A DNA stretch of 64,000 nucleotides from Limosilactobacillus antri DSM 16041 (GCF_000160835.1 NZ_GG700733.1:189946-253945), one strand, 5' to 3'. Numbered from the stretch's first letter, positions 33,749-44,540 are shown. Numbers and translations are program-made. Notes: a model not told the origin generated them from the sequence alone.

Positions 33749-34453
33749 ATGGGAGCGATCTTTGATGATGAATTAAAACGGCTACGCGGTCGGTTTATGG
33801 AGATGGGGATTGACGCTAGCGAACAGATTTACCAGGCGACCAAGGCCTTTACCGAGAAGGATGCCCAGTTGGCCCAGCAGGTACTGGACACCGACCACCA
33901 GCTGAACGATGAGGAAATCCAGCTGGAAAAGCAGGCCCTCAAACTGATGGCCCTCCAACAGCCGGTAGCGACGGACTTCCGCAAGATTATTTCCATCTTA
34001 AAGGCCAGTTCGGACGTCGAACGGTTGGGGGATTACGCAGCCCATATCGCCCGGGCTGGTATTCGCCTCAGCGCGGCCGACGATGACGAGCAAGTTGAGC
34101 AGCAGATTGAAAAAATGATGATGATTGTCCGCCAGATGCTGGAAAAGGTGATGGACGCCTACGTCTATACCGATGAACAAAAGGCCTACGAGGTTGCCAA
34201 CGAGGACCTGCAGGTCGACTTAATCTACGTCCAGCAGCAGGACGCGATCATGGACGCGCTGGTCAAGTCACGGGAGGACGTTAAGAGTTACGGCACCTAC
34301 CTGTCGGTGATCCGTTACCTGGAACGGGCCGGGGACCACATCGTCAACCTGGCGGAGTGGATTATTTACAGTGGTTCGGGCAAGCTCGTGGAATTGAACC
34401 CGGGCAAGGCCGACCCCGAGATGGTCAAGCGAAAGCTGGCCAAGGGAGAATAG
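33749..34453 (+). CDS. phoU: Phosphate transport regulator PhoU
   Basis: 234-residue all-helical protein of two repeated three-helix PhoU bundles, each with a metal-binding E/D pattern (DVERLGDYAAHIAR, LERAGDHIVNLAE). It normally links Pst status to the PhoR kinase and prevents excess uptake. No kinase lies in this operon, so its output here may be direct control of the transporter. Last gene of the operon. Confidence 0.94.
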   Translation: MGAIFDDELKRLRGRFMEMGIDASEQIYQATKAFTEKDAQLAQQVLDTDHQLNDEEIQLEKQALKLMALQQPVATDFRKIISILKASSDVERLGDYAAHIARAGIRLSAADDDEQVEQQIEKMMMIVRQMLEKVMDAYVYTDEQKAYEVANEDLQVDLIYVQQQDAIMDALVKSREDVKSYGTYLSVIRYLERAGDHIVNLAEWIIYSGSGKLVELNPGKADPEMVKRKLAKGE

Positions 34454-34457
34454 CAAA

Positions 34458-34496
34458 GGATGGGCTGGCAGCGGTGGATCCGCGGCTAGCCTTTTT
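34458..34496 (+). terminator. Terminator of the pst operon
   Basis: GGCTGGCAGCGG pairs imperfectly with CCGCGGCTAGCC, then TTTTTAG. Confidence 0.8.
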
Positions 34497-34560
34497 AGAC
34501 CAGTTAATTCCTCGAAAGTGCTAAGATAGAAATAATTAATAGCAACGAGGAGGAAAAAGA

Positions 34561-35880
34561 ATGTCTGAACAAGAACTCACAGCTAAGATGGTCAAAAAAT
34601 ACCAGCAGGCCTTTCGTGCGCGCCAAGATGCGGCAGTCATCGCCCGGGCAATTCAAAAGAACGGGATTAAGAACGCCAGCGAAGACCCGGCGGCCAGCGA
34701 ACGCCTCCACCGGGCCTTCTCGTACGAAATTAAAACCGGGAAGCCCAGCAACCAGCGGCACAGTGGCCGCTGCTGGTCGTTTGCGGCCCTGAACACGCTC
34801 CGGCACAAGTTTGCAAGCAAGTACCACTTTAAGGACTTTGAACTCTCCCAAAACTACCTCTTTTTCTGGGACCGGATTGAACGGGCCAATATGTTCTTCC
34901 AAAAGGTGATTGCGACCGCTGACCGGCCGCTCCACGATCGCTTGGTCGACTTTTACCTCAACTTCGCCCTGAATGACGGCGGTCAGTGGGCTAACGCGGC
35001 TTCAATCATCGAAAAGTACGGGGTGGTTCCGGAATACGTGATGCCGGATACCCACAATACCAAGGACACCAGCGACGTAGCCGAAGTGATGAACTACCTG
35101 ATGCGCAAGGACGCCCTGGAATTGCGGCGGATGGTCAGCCATGGCGACAGTGATGACGAATTAACGAAGGCCCGGGAGCGGATGATGGCCGACGTGTACA
35201 AGGTCGCTGCCTACGCCTTCGGTGAACCACCGGTTAAGTTTGACCTGGAATTCCGTGATGACGACAAAAAGTTCCACCAGGTACTGGACTTGACGCCGCT
35301 CGACTTTTACCACCAGTACTTTGATACCAACTTCAACGACTACGTGGTCGTCACCAATGCGCCCGACCACGACTACCAACGGGTCTACTCCATGCCAAGC
35401 CAGGACAGCGTCGTTGGCGGGGTGCCGATTAAGTTCGTCAACGTGCCGTTCGCGGACCTGCAGGAGGCGGCAATTAAGCAGCTGAAAGCTGGGGAAACCG
35501 TCTGGGTCGGCAATGATGTTCTCCAGCAGATGGACCGCAAGCGGGGCCTGATGGACGCCAAGCTCTTCCACCGCGAAGAACTGCTGGGTGTCGACTTCAC
35601 CATGGACAAGAAGGACCGACTAGAGTCACGGCAGGCGATGGTTTCCCACGCCATGACCCTGACCGGCTTTGACCTGGTAAACGACCAGCCGACCCGCTGG
35701 AAGATTGAAAATAGCTGGGGCAAGGATAACGGGGACAACGGCTACTTCGTGATGACCCAGGACTGGTTTGAGGAGTACACCTACGAGGCCGTCATCAACA
35801 AGAAGTACCTGAGCACGGATTTGCAAACCTTAGCTGTCCAGCAGCCAGTTGAGCTATCTGCCTGGGATTCGTTGCAGTAA
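34561..35880 (+). CDS. pepC: Aminopeptidase C (bleomycin-hydrolase family, C1B)
   Basis: Cytosolic cysteine aminopeptidase with broad specificity, hexameric in the family. 439 residues. Catalytic Cys in HSGRCWSFAALN, His in SHAMTLTGFD, Asn in WKIENSWG. The C-terminal arm that enters the active site is present (ends SAWDSLQ). GAGGAGGAAAAAGA precedes the ATG. Single gene with its own terminator. Confidence 0.96.
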   Translation: MSEQELTAKMVKKYQQAFRARQDAAVIARAIQKNGIKNASEDPAASERLHRAFSYEIKTGKPSNQRHSGRCWSFAALNTLRHKFASKYHFKDFELSQNYLFFWDRIERANMFFQKVIATADRPLHDRLVDFYLNFALNDGGQWANAASIIEKYGVVPEYVMPDTHNTKDTSDVAEVMNYLMRKDALELRRMVSHGDSDDELTKARERMMADVYKVAAYAFGEPPVKFDLEFRDDDKKFHQVLDLTPLDFYHQYFDTNFNDYVVVTNAPDHDYQRVYSMPSQDSVVGGVPIKFVNVPFADLQEAAIKQLKAGETVWVGNDVLQQMDRKRGLMDAKLFHREELLGVDFTMDKKDRLESRQAMVSHAMTLTGFDLVNDQPTRWKIENSWGKDNGDNGYFVMTQDWFEEYTYEAVINKKYLSTDLQTLAVQQPVELSAWDSLQ

Positions 35881-35905
35881 GGCCGATCACTAAAGAAAAT
35901 AGAAC

Positions 35906-35949
35906 CGGGGTTCCGAGGATAACATCAACGTGTCCGGAACCCCGCTTTT
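35906..35949 (+). terminator. Terminator of pepC
   Basis: CGGGGTTCCG pairs with CGGAACCCCG, then CTTTTA. Confidence 0.85.
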
Positions 35950-35960
35950 AATGCTACTTG

Positions 35961-35974
35961 AGAAAGCGTTTTCT
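35961..35974 (+). promoter_or_regulatory. cre-like site before the AhpD-like gene
   Basis: AGAAAGCGTTTTCT is a good match to CcpA cre boxes, about 57 bases before the start codon. Confidence 0.5.
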
Positions 35975-36030
35975 AAGATGTATTATTGACGATAAGTGGG
36001 TAAGTGTGAATGATTGAAAGGAAGATTGAC

Positions 36031-36381
36031 ATGACTGACTACCAACAGGAATTGAACGAAGTAATGGCCAATAATCAGCAGCTCTTTGCCAGTACCGGGG
36101 CAACCGGTCAGGCGTTCCTCGGTGTCCACGAGGAGGCCATTAAGGCGGGGGCGCTGGATAGCAAGACCAAGGCCCTGGAAGCACTGGGAATTGCGGTTGC
36201 AATCCGTTGCGAAGGCTGCATTGTCCAGCACGTTAAGGGTGCCATCAAATTAGGCGCAACCCGTGATGAGATTGTCGAAACGATCAACGTCGCGATAATG
36301 ATGGGTGGCGGCCCCTCAACCGTATACGGTGGGAAGGCCCTGGCTTGTGCCGACCAGTTTTTGGCCGGGGCGGCTAAATAA
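36031..36381 (+). CDS. Carboxymuconolactone decarboxylase / AhpD-like protein
   Basis: 116-residue all-helical CMD-domain protein. The redox motif CEGCIVQHV (Cys-x-x-Cys plus His) marks AhpD-type alkylhydroperoxidase or thiol-disulfide activity rather than lactone decarboxylation. ATG 36031 follows AAAGGAAG. Possibly oxidative-stress related and under carbon control through the cre-like site. No AhpC partner is adjacent. Confidence 0.85.
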   Translation: MTDYQQELNEVMANNQQLFASTGATGQAFLGVHEEAIKAGALDSKTKALEALGIAVAIRCEGCIVQHVKGAIKLGATRDEIVETINVAIMMGGGPSTVYGGKALACADQFLAGAAK

Positions 36382-36565
36382 GTGAATCACAGCCGTTTTT
36401 AATAATCTCGTAAGTTAGTTAAGGAAGCCGTAAGTCAGCGCGCAATGGATTGTCGACCGTGTTAGCAGCTGTTAGACTTAAAACATCAGCAAGTAGCTTA
36501 GGTCACCGGAAGAAAGGCCGGTATTTGGATGTTGCATTAATCACTAAACGGAAAGGTTGATTATA

Positions 36566-36757
36566 ATGGCTACGGATAAACACGGATTAAAGGATCAGGC
36601 TGCTGGTAAATTTAAAGAGCTTAAGGGAAAAGTAACCGGCGACCGTCAAGAAGAGGCGGCTGGTAAGACGCAAAAGGTCCTTGGCAAGGCTAAGGACAAG
36701 GTTCAAGACCTTAAAGACAATTTAATGAATAAAAAGGATGAGGAGGGGATGAAATGA
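36566..36757 (+). CDS. CsbD-family stress-response protein
   Basis: 63-residue hydrophilic Lys/Gly/Asp-rich protein with the CsbD pattern KDQAAGKFKELKGKVTGD and a repeat-like second half (EEAAGKTQKVLGKAKDKV). In Bacillus the family is under general-stress control; function unknown. Its end overlaps the next gene by 4 bases (ATGA). Confidence 0.88.
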   Translation: MATDKHGLKDQAAGKFKELKGKVTGDRQEEAAGKTQKVLGKAKDKVQDLKDNLMNKKDEEGMK

Positions 36758-37005
36758 GCTGGCTCTGGGCATTAATTGTCGGTGGACTGATTGGTCTGGT
36801 TGCGGGAGCGATTACCAAACGGGGCGGTTCGATGGGCCTTATCAGCAACGTCATTGCCGGGCTGGTTGGTTCGGCGATCGGTGAAGCAGTTTTAGGATCG
36901 TGGGGACCGCAATTGGCCGGCATGGCCATTATCCCCTCGATCATCGGAGCGGTGGTTCTGGTGCTGATTGTTTCCCTGATTTTGGGGATTCGCCCGGCAT
37001 CGTAA
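36754..37005 (+). CDS. GlsB/YeaQ/YmgE-family small membrane protein
   Basis: 83 residues with three hydrophobic, Gly-rich helices (WALIVGGLIGLVAGAI, GLISNVIAGLVGSAIG, and a C-terminal helix). This is the transglycosylase-associated/GlsB family, linked with general stress. Coupled to the csbD-like gene by a 4-base overlap. Confidence 0.9.
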   Translation: MSWLWALIVGGLIGLVAGAITKRGGSMGLISNVIAGLVGSAIGEAVLGSWGPQLAGMAIIPSIIGAVVLVLIVSLILGIRPAS

Positions 37006-37030
37006 GCTAAAAGCAATTTCAAGAAAAATT

Positions 37031-37069
37031 AAGCGTCCCCAATCGGTTTCTGGCCGGTTGGGGACGCTT
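37031..37069. terminator. Bidirectional terminator
   Basis: AAGCGTCCCCAA.CGG pairs with CCGGTTGGGGACGCTT. Serves csbD-glsB and the converging hxlR unit. Confidence 0.85.
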
Positions 37070-37107
37070 GGTTTCGATACTATTAAATGTGCTGTTTCAC
37101 GTGAAAC

Positions 37108-37542
37108 TTAGTCGGGCTTCACAATCTCCTGCTTCCAGTGGTGGAGGTGCTGCTTGGTAATGACGCAGAGCCCATCATCACCCGCCGCCTTCATTTGGTC
37201 AGTGCACATGATCTTGACCGCCGGGTCGTTAGCGGCCTTTTGTTCGCCCCAGTAGTTGAGGTAGCGCAAAGCGGCGTAGAGATTTTCGCCCTCCGCGGTC
37301 AGCTGGTACTCTACGTGGGGCGGCATCGTGTTGAAACTCTTGCGGTTGACGATTCCCGCGTCAGTCAGCTCCCGTAGCTGGTCGCTCAGGACCTTGTGGG
37401 AGGCCCCCAGCTGCTTGACGAGTTCGCCGGTCCGTCGTGGGTGGCCGGCGAGCAGGTACAAGATCGCTGGTTTCCACTTACCGCCAATGATGGCGAGGGC
37501 GTAGTCTGCGCCGGTATTGTACATTTTAGTTGGTGTGGTCAT
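37108..37542 (-). CDS. HxlR-family transcriptional regulator
   Basis: 144-residue winged-helix regulator. IIGGKWKPAILYLLAGHPRR is the family start, followed by KVLSDQLREL (recognition helix) and VEYQLTAEGE (wing). Two Cys (residues 118 and 132, approximate) might sense redox or electrophiles, as in YodB. ATG 37542 follows AAGGAGG and lies inside the end of the dehydrogenase gene (17-base overlap), so the two form one operon. Confidence 0.88.
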   Translation of the reverse strand: MTTPTKMYNTGADYALAIIGGKWKPAILYLLAGHPRRTGELVKQLGASHKVLSDQLRELTDAGIVNRKSFNTMPPHVEYQLTAEGENLYAALRYLNYWGEQKAANDPAVKIMCTDQMKAAGDDGLCVITKQHLHHWKQEIVKPD

Positions 37543-38545
37543 GTGGATCCTCCTTGGGGTTAACGACGAGCTTAAAGACTTTTTCGGGGTGCCCGGTAAG
37601 GTACTCAACAATGTTTTGGCAGGAAATCCTTTGCAGGGCGGTTAGCGAATCGCTGCTGTAAAAGGCCGTGTGGGGAGTGACGAGGACGTTCTCGCGGCCA
37701 AGCAGGGGGTTAGTAGCTAGGTCTGGAAACTCAGTGGCCAGCACGTCGAGGGCTGCTCCGCTTATTTGTCCACTGTCGAGGGCGGCCACCAGGGCAGTTT
37801 CATCCACTTCGGCGCCCCGGGCCATGTTAATAAAGTAGGGTTGCTTGACCATCTGGCGAAACCGCTCGGCAGTGAAGAAGTGGTCGTTGCTTTCGTTTAA
37901 GTTCATGTGGTTGCTGATGATGTCAGCTTGCTGGAAGAGCTCGGCTGCAGAAACCAATTTGACCTGGTCAGCCACCTTGGCGTAGTCTTCCTGACTGATG
38001 AAGGGGTCCACGGCCAGGACCCGCATTCCCAGTGCCGCAGCTCGGGTCGCCACCGCCCGGCCGATTTTGCCTAAGCCAAAGATTCCCAGGGTTAGCTTGC
38101 TGAGGCGGTGGTTGGGCTGGGCATAGTCGTAGCGCCACTGCTGGTGGACGTCAACGTCCGTTACGTACGCCTTGAGGTTGCGGACCAGCGCCAGCATTGC
38201 CGTGATGGTAAACTCTGCTACGTCGGTTGTGCAGTATTCACCAACGGGACAGACTGCAACCCCGTGGCGGCGGGCCGCGGCCAGGTCCACGTTGTCGTAG
38301 CCGGTGGCGTTAATCGAGACGACCTTCAGCTGGGTGGCGGTCGCCAGCAGCTCCTCGTCGACCCTGATAAAGGCGGTCAGCAGGGCATCGGCATCGCGGA
38401 CGAGCTGGAGAAATTCTGCTCGCCGGTCGTCACGGTAGGTTGCGGTAACGATTTGGCAGCCTGGCAAGCCGGCCGTTAACACCCGCTTTTCTAATTCATG
38501 GCTGGGCATCATTGACTCAGCATAATCGGCAATAACGATTTTCAT
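37526..38545 (-). CDS. D-2-hydroxyacid dehydrogenase (NAD-dependent)
   Basis: 339 residues. Rossmann motif GIFGLGKIGRAVATR. Catalytic Arg in NMARGAEVDE, Glu in LATEFPD and His in TPHTAF form the triad of the phosphoglycerate dehydrogenase/D-lactate dehydrogenase superfamily. Substrate unknown; D-lactate, glyoxylate or hydroxypyruvate-type acids are possible. ATG 38545 follows GAGGAGGGG. Co-transcribed with the HxlR gene, which may control it. Confidence 0.87.
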   Translation of the reverse strand: MKIVIADYAESMMPSHELEKRVLTAGLPGCQIVTATYRDDRRAEFLQLVRDADALLTAFIRVDEELLATATQLKVVSINATGYDNVDLAAARRHGVAVCPVGEYCTTDVAEFTITAMLALVRNLKAYVTDVDVHQQWRYDYAQPNHRLSKLTLGIFGLGKIGRAVATRAAALGMRVLAVDPFISQEDYAKVADQVKLVSAAELFQQADIISNHMNLNESNDHFFTAERFRQMVKQPYFINMARGAEVDETALVAALDSGQISGAALDVLATEFPDLATNPLLGRENVLVTPHTAFYSSDSLTALQRISCQNIVEYLTGHPEKVFKLVVNPKEDPHDHTN

Positions 38546-38728
38546 TTTGCCCCTCCTCACTAGCTTGTTGTTACTGCCATTATATGGCAAATTAATTTAA
38601 ATTGCGCGGGTCAGGATGGCCCTACTAATTCTTACCTCCGGGTAACCAGCTTACCCAAAAGTGCTTACTTTTAATAAGGCTAAAGCCCGCTATACTAAAA
38701 GTGTACTAAACGATAGGAGGAAGTAAAA

Positions 38729-40185
<1,457 letters not shown>

Positions 40186-40205
40186 TATTAATTAGAATGA
40201 CAGAA

Positions 40206-40246
40206 AGATCCTGCGTTTTCTAGGTGGCGAAAATGCGGGATTTTTT
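40206..40246 (+). terminator. Terminator of butA
   Basis: ATCCTGCGTTTTC pairs with GAAAATGCGGGAT, then TTTTTG. Confidence 0.85.
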
Positions 40247-40335
40247 GTAAGTAATCTTCTGGAATCTTTCACATAACAAGTGTATATTAGAAGTTAATTA
40301 AAAACTAATGAAAATAGATGCGGAGGCTTTTCGTA

Positions 40336-41430
40336 ATGGGTGAGCAATTAAAAGTTGGTGTGATTGGCGCGACTGGGATGGTCGGCCAACGGTTCGTGAC
40401 CTTATTAGCAGACCACCCCTGGTTTAAGGTGACGGCAGTGGCGGCCAGCAAGCACAGCGCCGGGCAAAAGTACGGGGACGCGGTTAAGGACCGGTGGAAG
40501 ATGGGTGACACACCAATTCCGGCCGGGGTCCGCGACCTGACAATTCTGGACGCGGAGGATGTCGCTGCGGTTGCGTCCCAGGTGGACTTTGTTTTCTCAG
40601 CGGTCCATATGGATAAGGAGGCAATTCGCCAGCTAGAAGACGAGTATGCTAAGCACGAAACGCCGGTTGTTTCCAACAACAGTGCCCACCGGTGGACGCC
40701 GGACGTGCCGATGGTGGTTCCAGAGATCAACCCGGACCACACGGAGGTAATCAAGTACCAGCGCGAACGGCTCGGCACCCAGCGCGGTTTCGTAGCGGTC
40801 AAGCCGAACTGCTCCATCCAGAGTTACACCCCGGCGCTGGCTGCCTGGAAGCAGTTTGAACCGACCCAGGTCCTAGCCTGCACCTACCAGGCAATTTCTG
40901 GAGCCGGCAAGACCCTAGAGGGCGCCCCGGAAATTCAGGGCAACGTGATTCCTTATATTCCGGGTGAGGAGAAGAAGTCTGAGGACGAACCCCTCAAAAT
41001 TTGGGGCCACGTTGATGATGAGAAAAAGGCGATTGTCCCGGCCGAATCACCGGTGATTACGAGCCAGTGCCTCCGGGTGCCGGTCCTGTATGGACATACC
41101 GTGGCGGCATTCGTTAACTTCAAGCAGGACCCGACGAAGGAAGAACTGATCAAGGCGCTGGAAGACTACAGTGGCGAGCCGCAACGGCTGGGCTTGCCGA
41201 GCGCGCCTAAGCAGTTTATCCAGTACCTGGACGACGACTTCCGGCCCCAGGTCCGCTACGACGTCAACTTTGAACACGGGATGGGGATTTCCATCGGCCG
41301 CCTTCGGGAAGACAAGCTCTTTGACTGGAAGTTTATCGGTCTGTCCCACAACACCGCCCGGGGGGCCGCTGGCGGGGCAATTGAACTCGCCGAATTACTC
41401 AAGGCCAAGGGCTACTTAACAGCAAAATAG
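40336..41430 (+). CDS. asd: Aspartate-semialdehyde dehydrogenase (archaeal/fungal-type)
   Basis: Reduces aspartyl phosphate to aspartate semialdehyde on the way to Lys, Thr, Met and cell-wall precursors. 364 residues. Cofactor motif GATGMVGQRF, active-site Cys in KPNCSIQ, and a catalytic-His region near the end of the catalytic domain. The overall sequence resembles the archaeal/fungal branch more than the enteric one. ATG 40336 follows GGAGG by 9 bases. The gene stands alone, away from any dap or thr genes in the window. Confidence 0.9.
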   Translation: MGEQLKVGVIGATGMVGQRFVTLLADHPWFKVTAVAASKHSAGQKYGDAVKDRWKMGDTPIPAGVRDLTILDAEDVAAVASQVDFVFSAVHMDKEAIRQLEDEYAKHETPVVSNNSAHRWTPDVPMVVPEINPDHTEVIKYQRERLGTQRGFVAVKPNCSIQSYTPALAAWKQFEPTQVLACTYQAISGAGKTLEGAPEIQGNVIPYIPGEEKKSEDEPLKIWGHVDDEKKAIVPAESPVITSQCLRVPVLYGHTVAAFVNFKQDPTKEELIKALEDYSGEPQRLGLPSAPKQFIQYLDDDFRPQVRYDVNFEHGMGISIGRLREDKLFDWKFIGLSHNTARGAAGGAIELAELLKAKGYLTAK

Positions 41431-41435
41431 GAAAA

Positions 41436-41480
41436 ATAATCCGGCTCGGTGTCGATTAACGACAGGGAGCCGGATTTATT
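41436..41480 (+). terminator. Terminator of asd
   Basis: AATAATCCGGCTC pairs with GAGCCGGATTTATT. Confidence 0.85.
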
Positions 41481-41545
41481 GTGTTTTCAGACCGTAATCG
41501 GCTAAAATTAAGGGAACAACGTTATTGAATAAGGGGGAACATCAA

Positions 41546-42295
41546 ATGAAAGTTGAAATCAAACGGGAAGGGCGGACCCTGCGCGGCTTATTAGAGGGGA
41601 CCACGACCCTGCATAATGACCAGGTAGCAATCCTGATGCACGGTTTCATGGGGGACCGGGGCAACCAGCCGGGAAAGCTGCTCTACGATTTGTCACACGC
41701 CTTAAATGCTGCCGGCATTCCGACCCTGCGCTTTGACTTTGCTGGTTGCGGGGAAAGTGATGGTGACTTTGCCGAGATGACGGTGTTCAGCGAGTTGCTT
41801 GATGGTATGGCGATTATTGACTACGCCCGGACCACGATTGGCGCCCAAATGATTGATCTAGTCGGCCACTCCCAGGGTGGGGTGGTGGCCTCAATGCTGG
41901 CCGGGTATTACCGGGACGTGATCGACAAGCTGGTGCTGCTGGCGCCAGCGGCAACCCTGAAAGACGACGCCTTGAAGGGCGAGTGCCAGGGTACGGTCTA
42001 CGATCCAAACCAGATTCCGTTAACGGTGCCGGTGCATGGGCAAGCGGTTAGCGGTCAGTATTTCCGCACGGCCCAGCTGCTGCCGATTTACGAAACGGCC
42101 CAGCACTTTGCCGGGCCGACGCTGATTATCCACGGTGAAGCCGACCAGGTGGTCTCCCCGGAGGCGGCCCGTAAGTACAACGTCATTTTGCCGCAGAGCA
42201 AGCTCTACCTCATGCCGGGGGAGGGGCACCTGCTGGAAGGCGCTGCACTGGCAGAGATCCTGCGGACCGTTACGGACTTCTTAGGTCACGATTAG
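41546..42295 (+). CDS. Alpha/beta hydrolase, cinnamoyl (feruloyl) esterase-like
   Basis: 249-residue esterase. Nucleophile Ser in GHSQGGVVASMLAG, Asp in GEADQVVSP, His in GEGHLLE; oxyanion region HGFMGDRG. The motif set, including LLAPAATLKDDAL and QLLPIYE, closely resembles lactobacillal cinnamoyl esterases that release ferulic and caffeic acid from plant esters. ATG 41546 follows AAGGGGG. Its stop overlaps the convergent antiporter stop. Specific substrate is inferred from family resemblance. Confidence 0.85.
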   Translation: MKVEIKREGRTLRGLLEGTTTLHNDQVAILMHGFMGDRGNQPGKLLYDLSHALNAAGIPTLRFDFAGCGESDGDFAEMTVFSELLDGMAIIDYARTTIGAQMIDLVGHSQGGVVASMLAGYYRDVIDKLVLLAPAATLKDDALKGECQGTVYDPNQIPLTVPVHGQAVSGQYFRTAQLLPIYETAQHFAGPTLIIHGEADQVVSPEAARKYNVILPQSKLYLMPGEGHLLEGAALAEILRTVTDFLGHD

Positions 42296-44127
42296 GACCC
42301 CTGTTCTAAGGCGGCCTTAGCGGACCGGGCCTCGTCGTGGGGACCGATGAAGAAGAGGCGGTCGCCCAGCTGGATGGTCGTATCAGCAGTCGGGTCAATC
42401 AGCCGGTGGTGCCGGTAAATATTGCTGATGGTGATGGCACCATTAAACGGCAGGGCCCGGAGCTGGTAGCCATTGTACTTCTCGTTGCGGACCGTGGCCT
42501 CGAATAAACCGGAAGTTGACTGGATCAAGCTTTGGGCAACCGCGGGATTTTCAATAATCGCCCGTAAGATGCTGATGCTGGCAACAAACGAGTTGTAGAT
42601 TTCGACGTGCTGGTTCTTTAAGAGTTCACACTGTTCATTAGTTAAGCGAAGACTGTTTTGGGCGGCGATTACCCGGGGAACCCCGTTCTTTCTGGCGAGC
42701 TGGGCCAGCTGGGCGTTCTTATCGTTGTCTTTGAAGGCGGTGAGCAGGATGTCGGTGTCAAAGAGCTGGGCCTTTTTGAGGGCCTGTTCAGTGAGGGTTG
42801 GCAATAGGATCAGGGGTGCGGGGCCGCTCTTGAAAGTCCGGTAGTTGCCGTCGTCATCCGTTACGAGCCGGACGGCGTAGTTATCCTTAATCAGCTGCTG
42901 GGCGACGGGGATGGTCGCGATGTTGGTGCCGAGAATAACGACCCGCTTAGTCGGTGCCTTCTTGCGGGAAACCCGGTAAAGGGAATTGAAACCGACCGGG
43001 CCAATAATGCAGACAATCACCGCGGCGAGGGTAAAGGCGTCCGCTTGGTTGCCGGTGATGGTATGCAGGTTTTGTGCCACTTGCAGGGTTGGCAGGACCA
43101 GGGTAATCGTGGTGGTCAGCAGCAGGCCGCTGGCGCAGGCGTTTTGGGGTGAAAAGATTCGCCGAAAGATCAAGATGGTAGGCAGCTTGGCCAGCAAAAA
43201 ACAGCTAATCAAAACCGGCAGGAGAAGGAGGCCGTGCAGGTTGGCGAAAAAGCCGGTCAGGTCGAGCTTGGCGCCGGTCATGATAAAGAAGAAGGGGATC
43301 AAGAAGCCGTAGCCAATTGAATTCAGCTTTCCTTCGGTCGCCGTGGTTGGTTCCAGCAGTTTCATAACGATACCCGCTAAGAAGGCCCCCAGCACGTTTT
43401 CAGCACCGACGTCCTCGGCGACTGAAACAAGCGCAAAGATCAGGAAGAAGGCCAGCCGGATGTCCAGCTGGGTCGTTGCCTTAGAAATCTTATTAAACCA
43501 GCGGTAGGGTTCCTTGAACCGCCACAGGAGAAAGATCGTTGCCAAGAATAGGAAGATGATTAGCCACAGCCGCTGAACGTTGCCACCGTTAATGGAGGCG
43601 TAAATCGTCAGGGCCATCATTGGGCCGACTTCCCCCAAGACGGCGGCCAGCATTAGGGTTTGCCCGGACAACTGGTTGATAATCTGCTTTTCTTTTAGCG
43701 TCGGGATAACCACCCCGAGAGCAATTGTGGAGAAGATGAGAGCGGCCAAAAAGGCTTCCTGGAAGAACCCCAGCAGGCGAATAATAATTCCCAACGCGGT
43801 TGCCGTAATGATGACCAGTCCAAAGGCCTTCATTGCGGTTGGCAGGGGTGATTGAATTGTCTGGCTGGTGGTGACGGCGTCCTTTTTCTTAAAGAGACTG
43901 AAGTCAATTTCCAGGCCCGATAAGAACATCAGCATCATAACCCCCAGCGATGACAAAAAGCTCAGTGCAAAGGTGGAATGGACGATATTTAACCCGCTTT
44001 TACCGAGGATGATGCCCACCGTAATCTCTGCGACGGCGGTGGGGACGTTGGAGATGTTAAAGTGCGACATCAAGATTGGGATGAGCAGTGCGGCAAAAGT
44101 AACAATTAACAGCGATAACTTAATCAT
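42292..44127 (-). CDS. CPA2-family cation:proton antiporter with TrkA-N/TrkA-C domains (Kef-like)
   Basis: 611 residues. About 12 membrane segments (1-380) form the Na+/H+ exchanger-type domain. A TrkA-N Rossmann domain begins at VVILGTNIATIPVAQQL, and a C-terminal TrkA-C (GYQLRALPFNGAITISNI) may bind a nucleotide. Likely K+ or Na+ efflux in exchange for H+, gated by ligand. ATG 44127 follows GAGGAGAGGG. No terminator separates it from the convergent esterase gene; the stops share bases. Confidence 0.88.
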   Translation of the reverse strand: MIKLSLLIVTFAALLIPILMSHFNISNVPTAVAEITVGIILGKSGLNIVHSTFALSFLSSLGVMMLMFLSGLEIDFSLFKKKDAVTTSQTIQSPLPTAMKAFGLVIITATALGIIIRLLGFFQEAFLAALIFSTIALGVVIPTLKEKQIINQLSGQTLMLAAVLGEVGPMMALTIYASINGGNVQRLWLIIFLFLATIFLLWRFKEPYRWFNKISKATTQLDIRLAFFLIFALVSVAEDVGAENVLGAFLAGIVMKLLEPTTATEGKLNSIGYGFLIPFFFIMTGAKLDLTGFFANLHGLLLLPVLISCFLLAKLPTILIFRRIFSPQNACASGLLLTTTITLVLPTLQVAQNLHTITGNQADAFTLAAVIVCIIGPVGFNSLYRVSRKKAPTKRVVILGTNIATIPVAQQLIKDNYAVRLVTDDDGNYRTFKSGPAPLILLPTLTEQALKKAQLFDTDILLTAFKDNDKNAQLAQLARKNGVPRVIAAQNSLRLTNEQCELLKNQHVEIYNSFVASISILRAIIENPAVAQSLIQSTSGLFEATVRNEKYNGYQLRALPFNGAITISNIYRHHRLIDPTADTTIQLGDRLFFIGPHDEARSAKAALEQGS

Positions 44128-44277
44128 ACATGACCCTCTCCTCGACCATAAAAGATGTAATATTACTTTAAATTGTAACATTATCGCTAGCCAGAATTAA
44201 CTGATTGGGGTCGTGCTGGAGTTAGGCGGGGACAGGATGATTGACTAGCTGGTGTGGAGAAAGGCGGAGATGAGCGA

Positions 44278-44523
44278 ATGGTGAATAGCAGTTATCGATT
44301 GTCACTTGTAGCCGCGACGACGGTGGCAGCCTGTCAGAAGGCGTATGAAGGGGAAGTCGCGGCTTGCGCGCAGCGGCTGCGGCAAGCTGACCGGGAGAAC
44401 TACCGCGCCCTCCTCGCGGCCCAGGAGGTGGATCTTTGGATTGAAGCCGAAAACCGTGCCCAAGTGGTTAACGCTGGCCACCATTCTTACGGCAGCCTGA
44501 TTGTTCGGCGGAAAATTTACTAA
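44278..44523 (+). CDS. 81-residue hypothetical protein
   Basis: Begins ATG 44278 after GGAGA (7 bases). Ala/Arg/Glu-rich and probably helical, with WIEAENRAQVVNAGHH near the C-terminus. No family recognised. It is immediately upstream of two tRNA genes. Coding potential is supported by the ribosome site and amphipathic composition only. Confidence 0.45.
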   Translation: MVNSSYRLSLVAATTVAACQKAYEGEVAACAQRLRQADRENYRALLAAQEVDLWIEAENRAQVVNAGHHSYGSLIVRRKIY

Positions 44524-44540
44524 AAACTGCTGGCAGGGTC

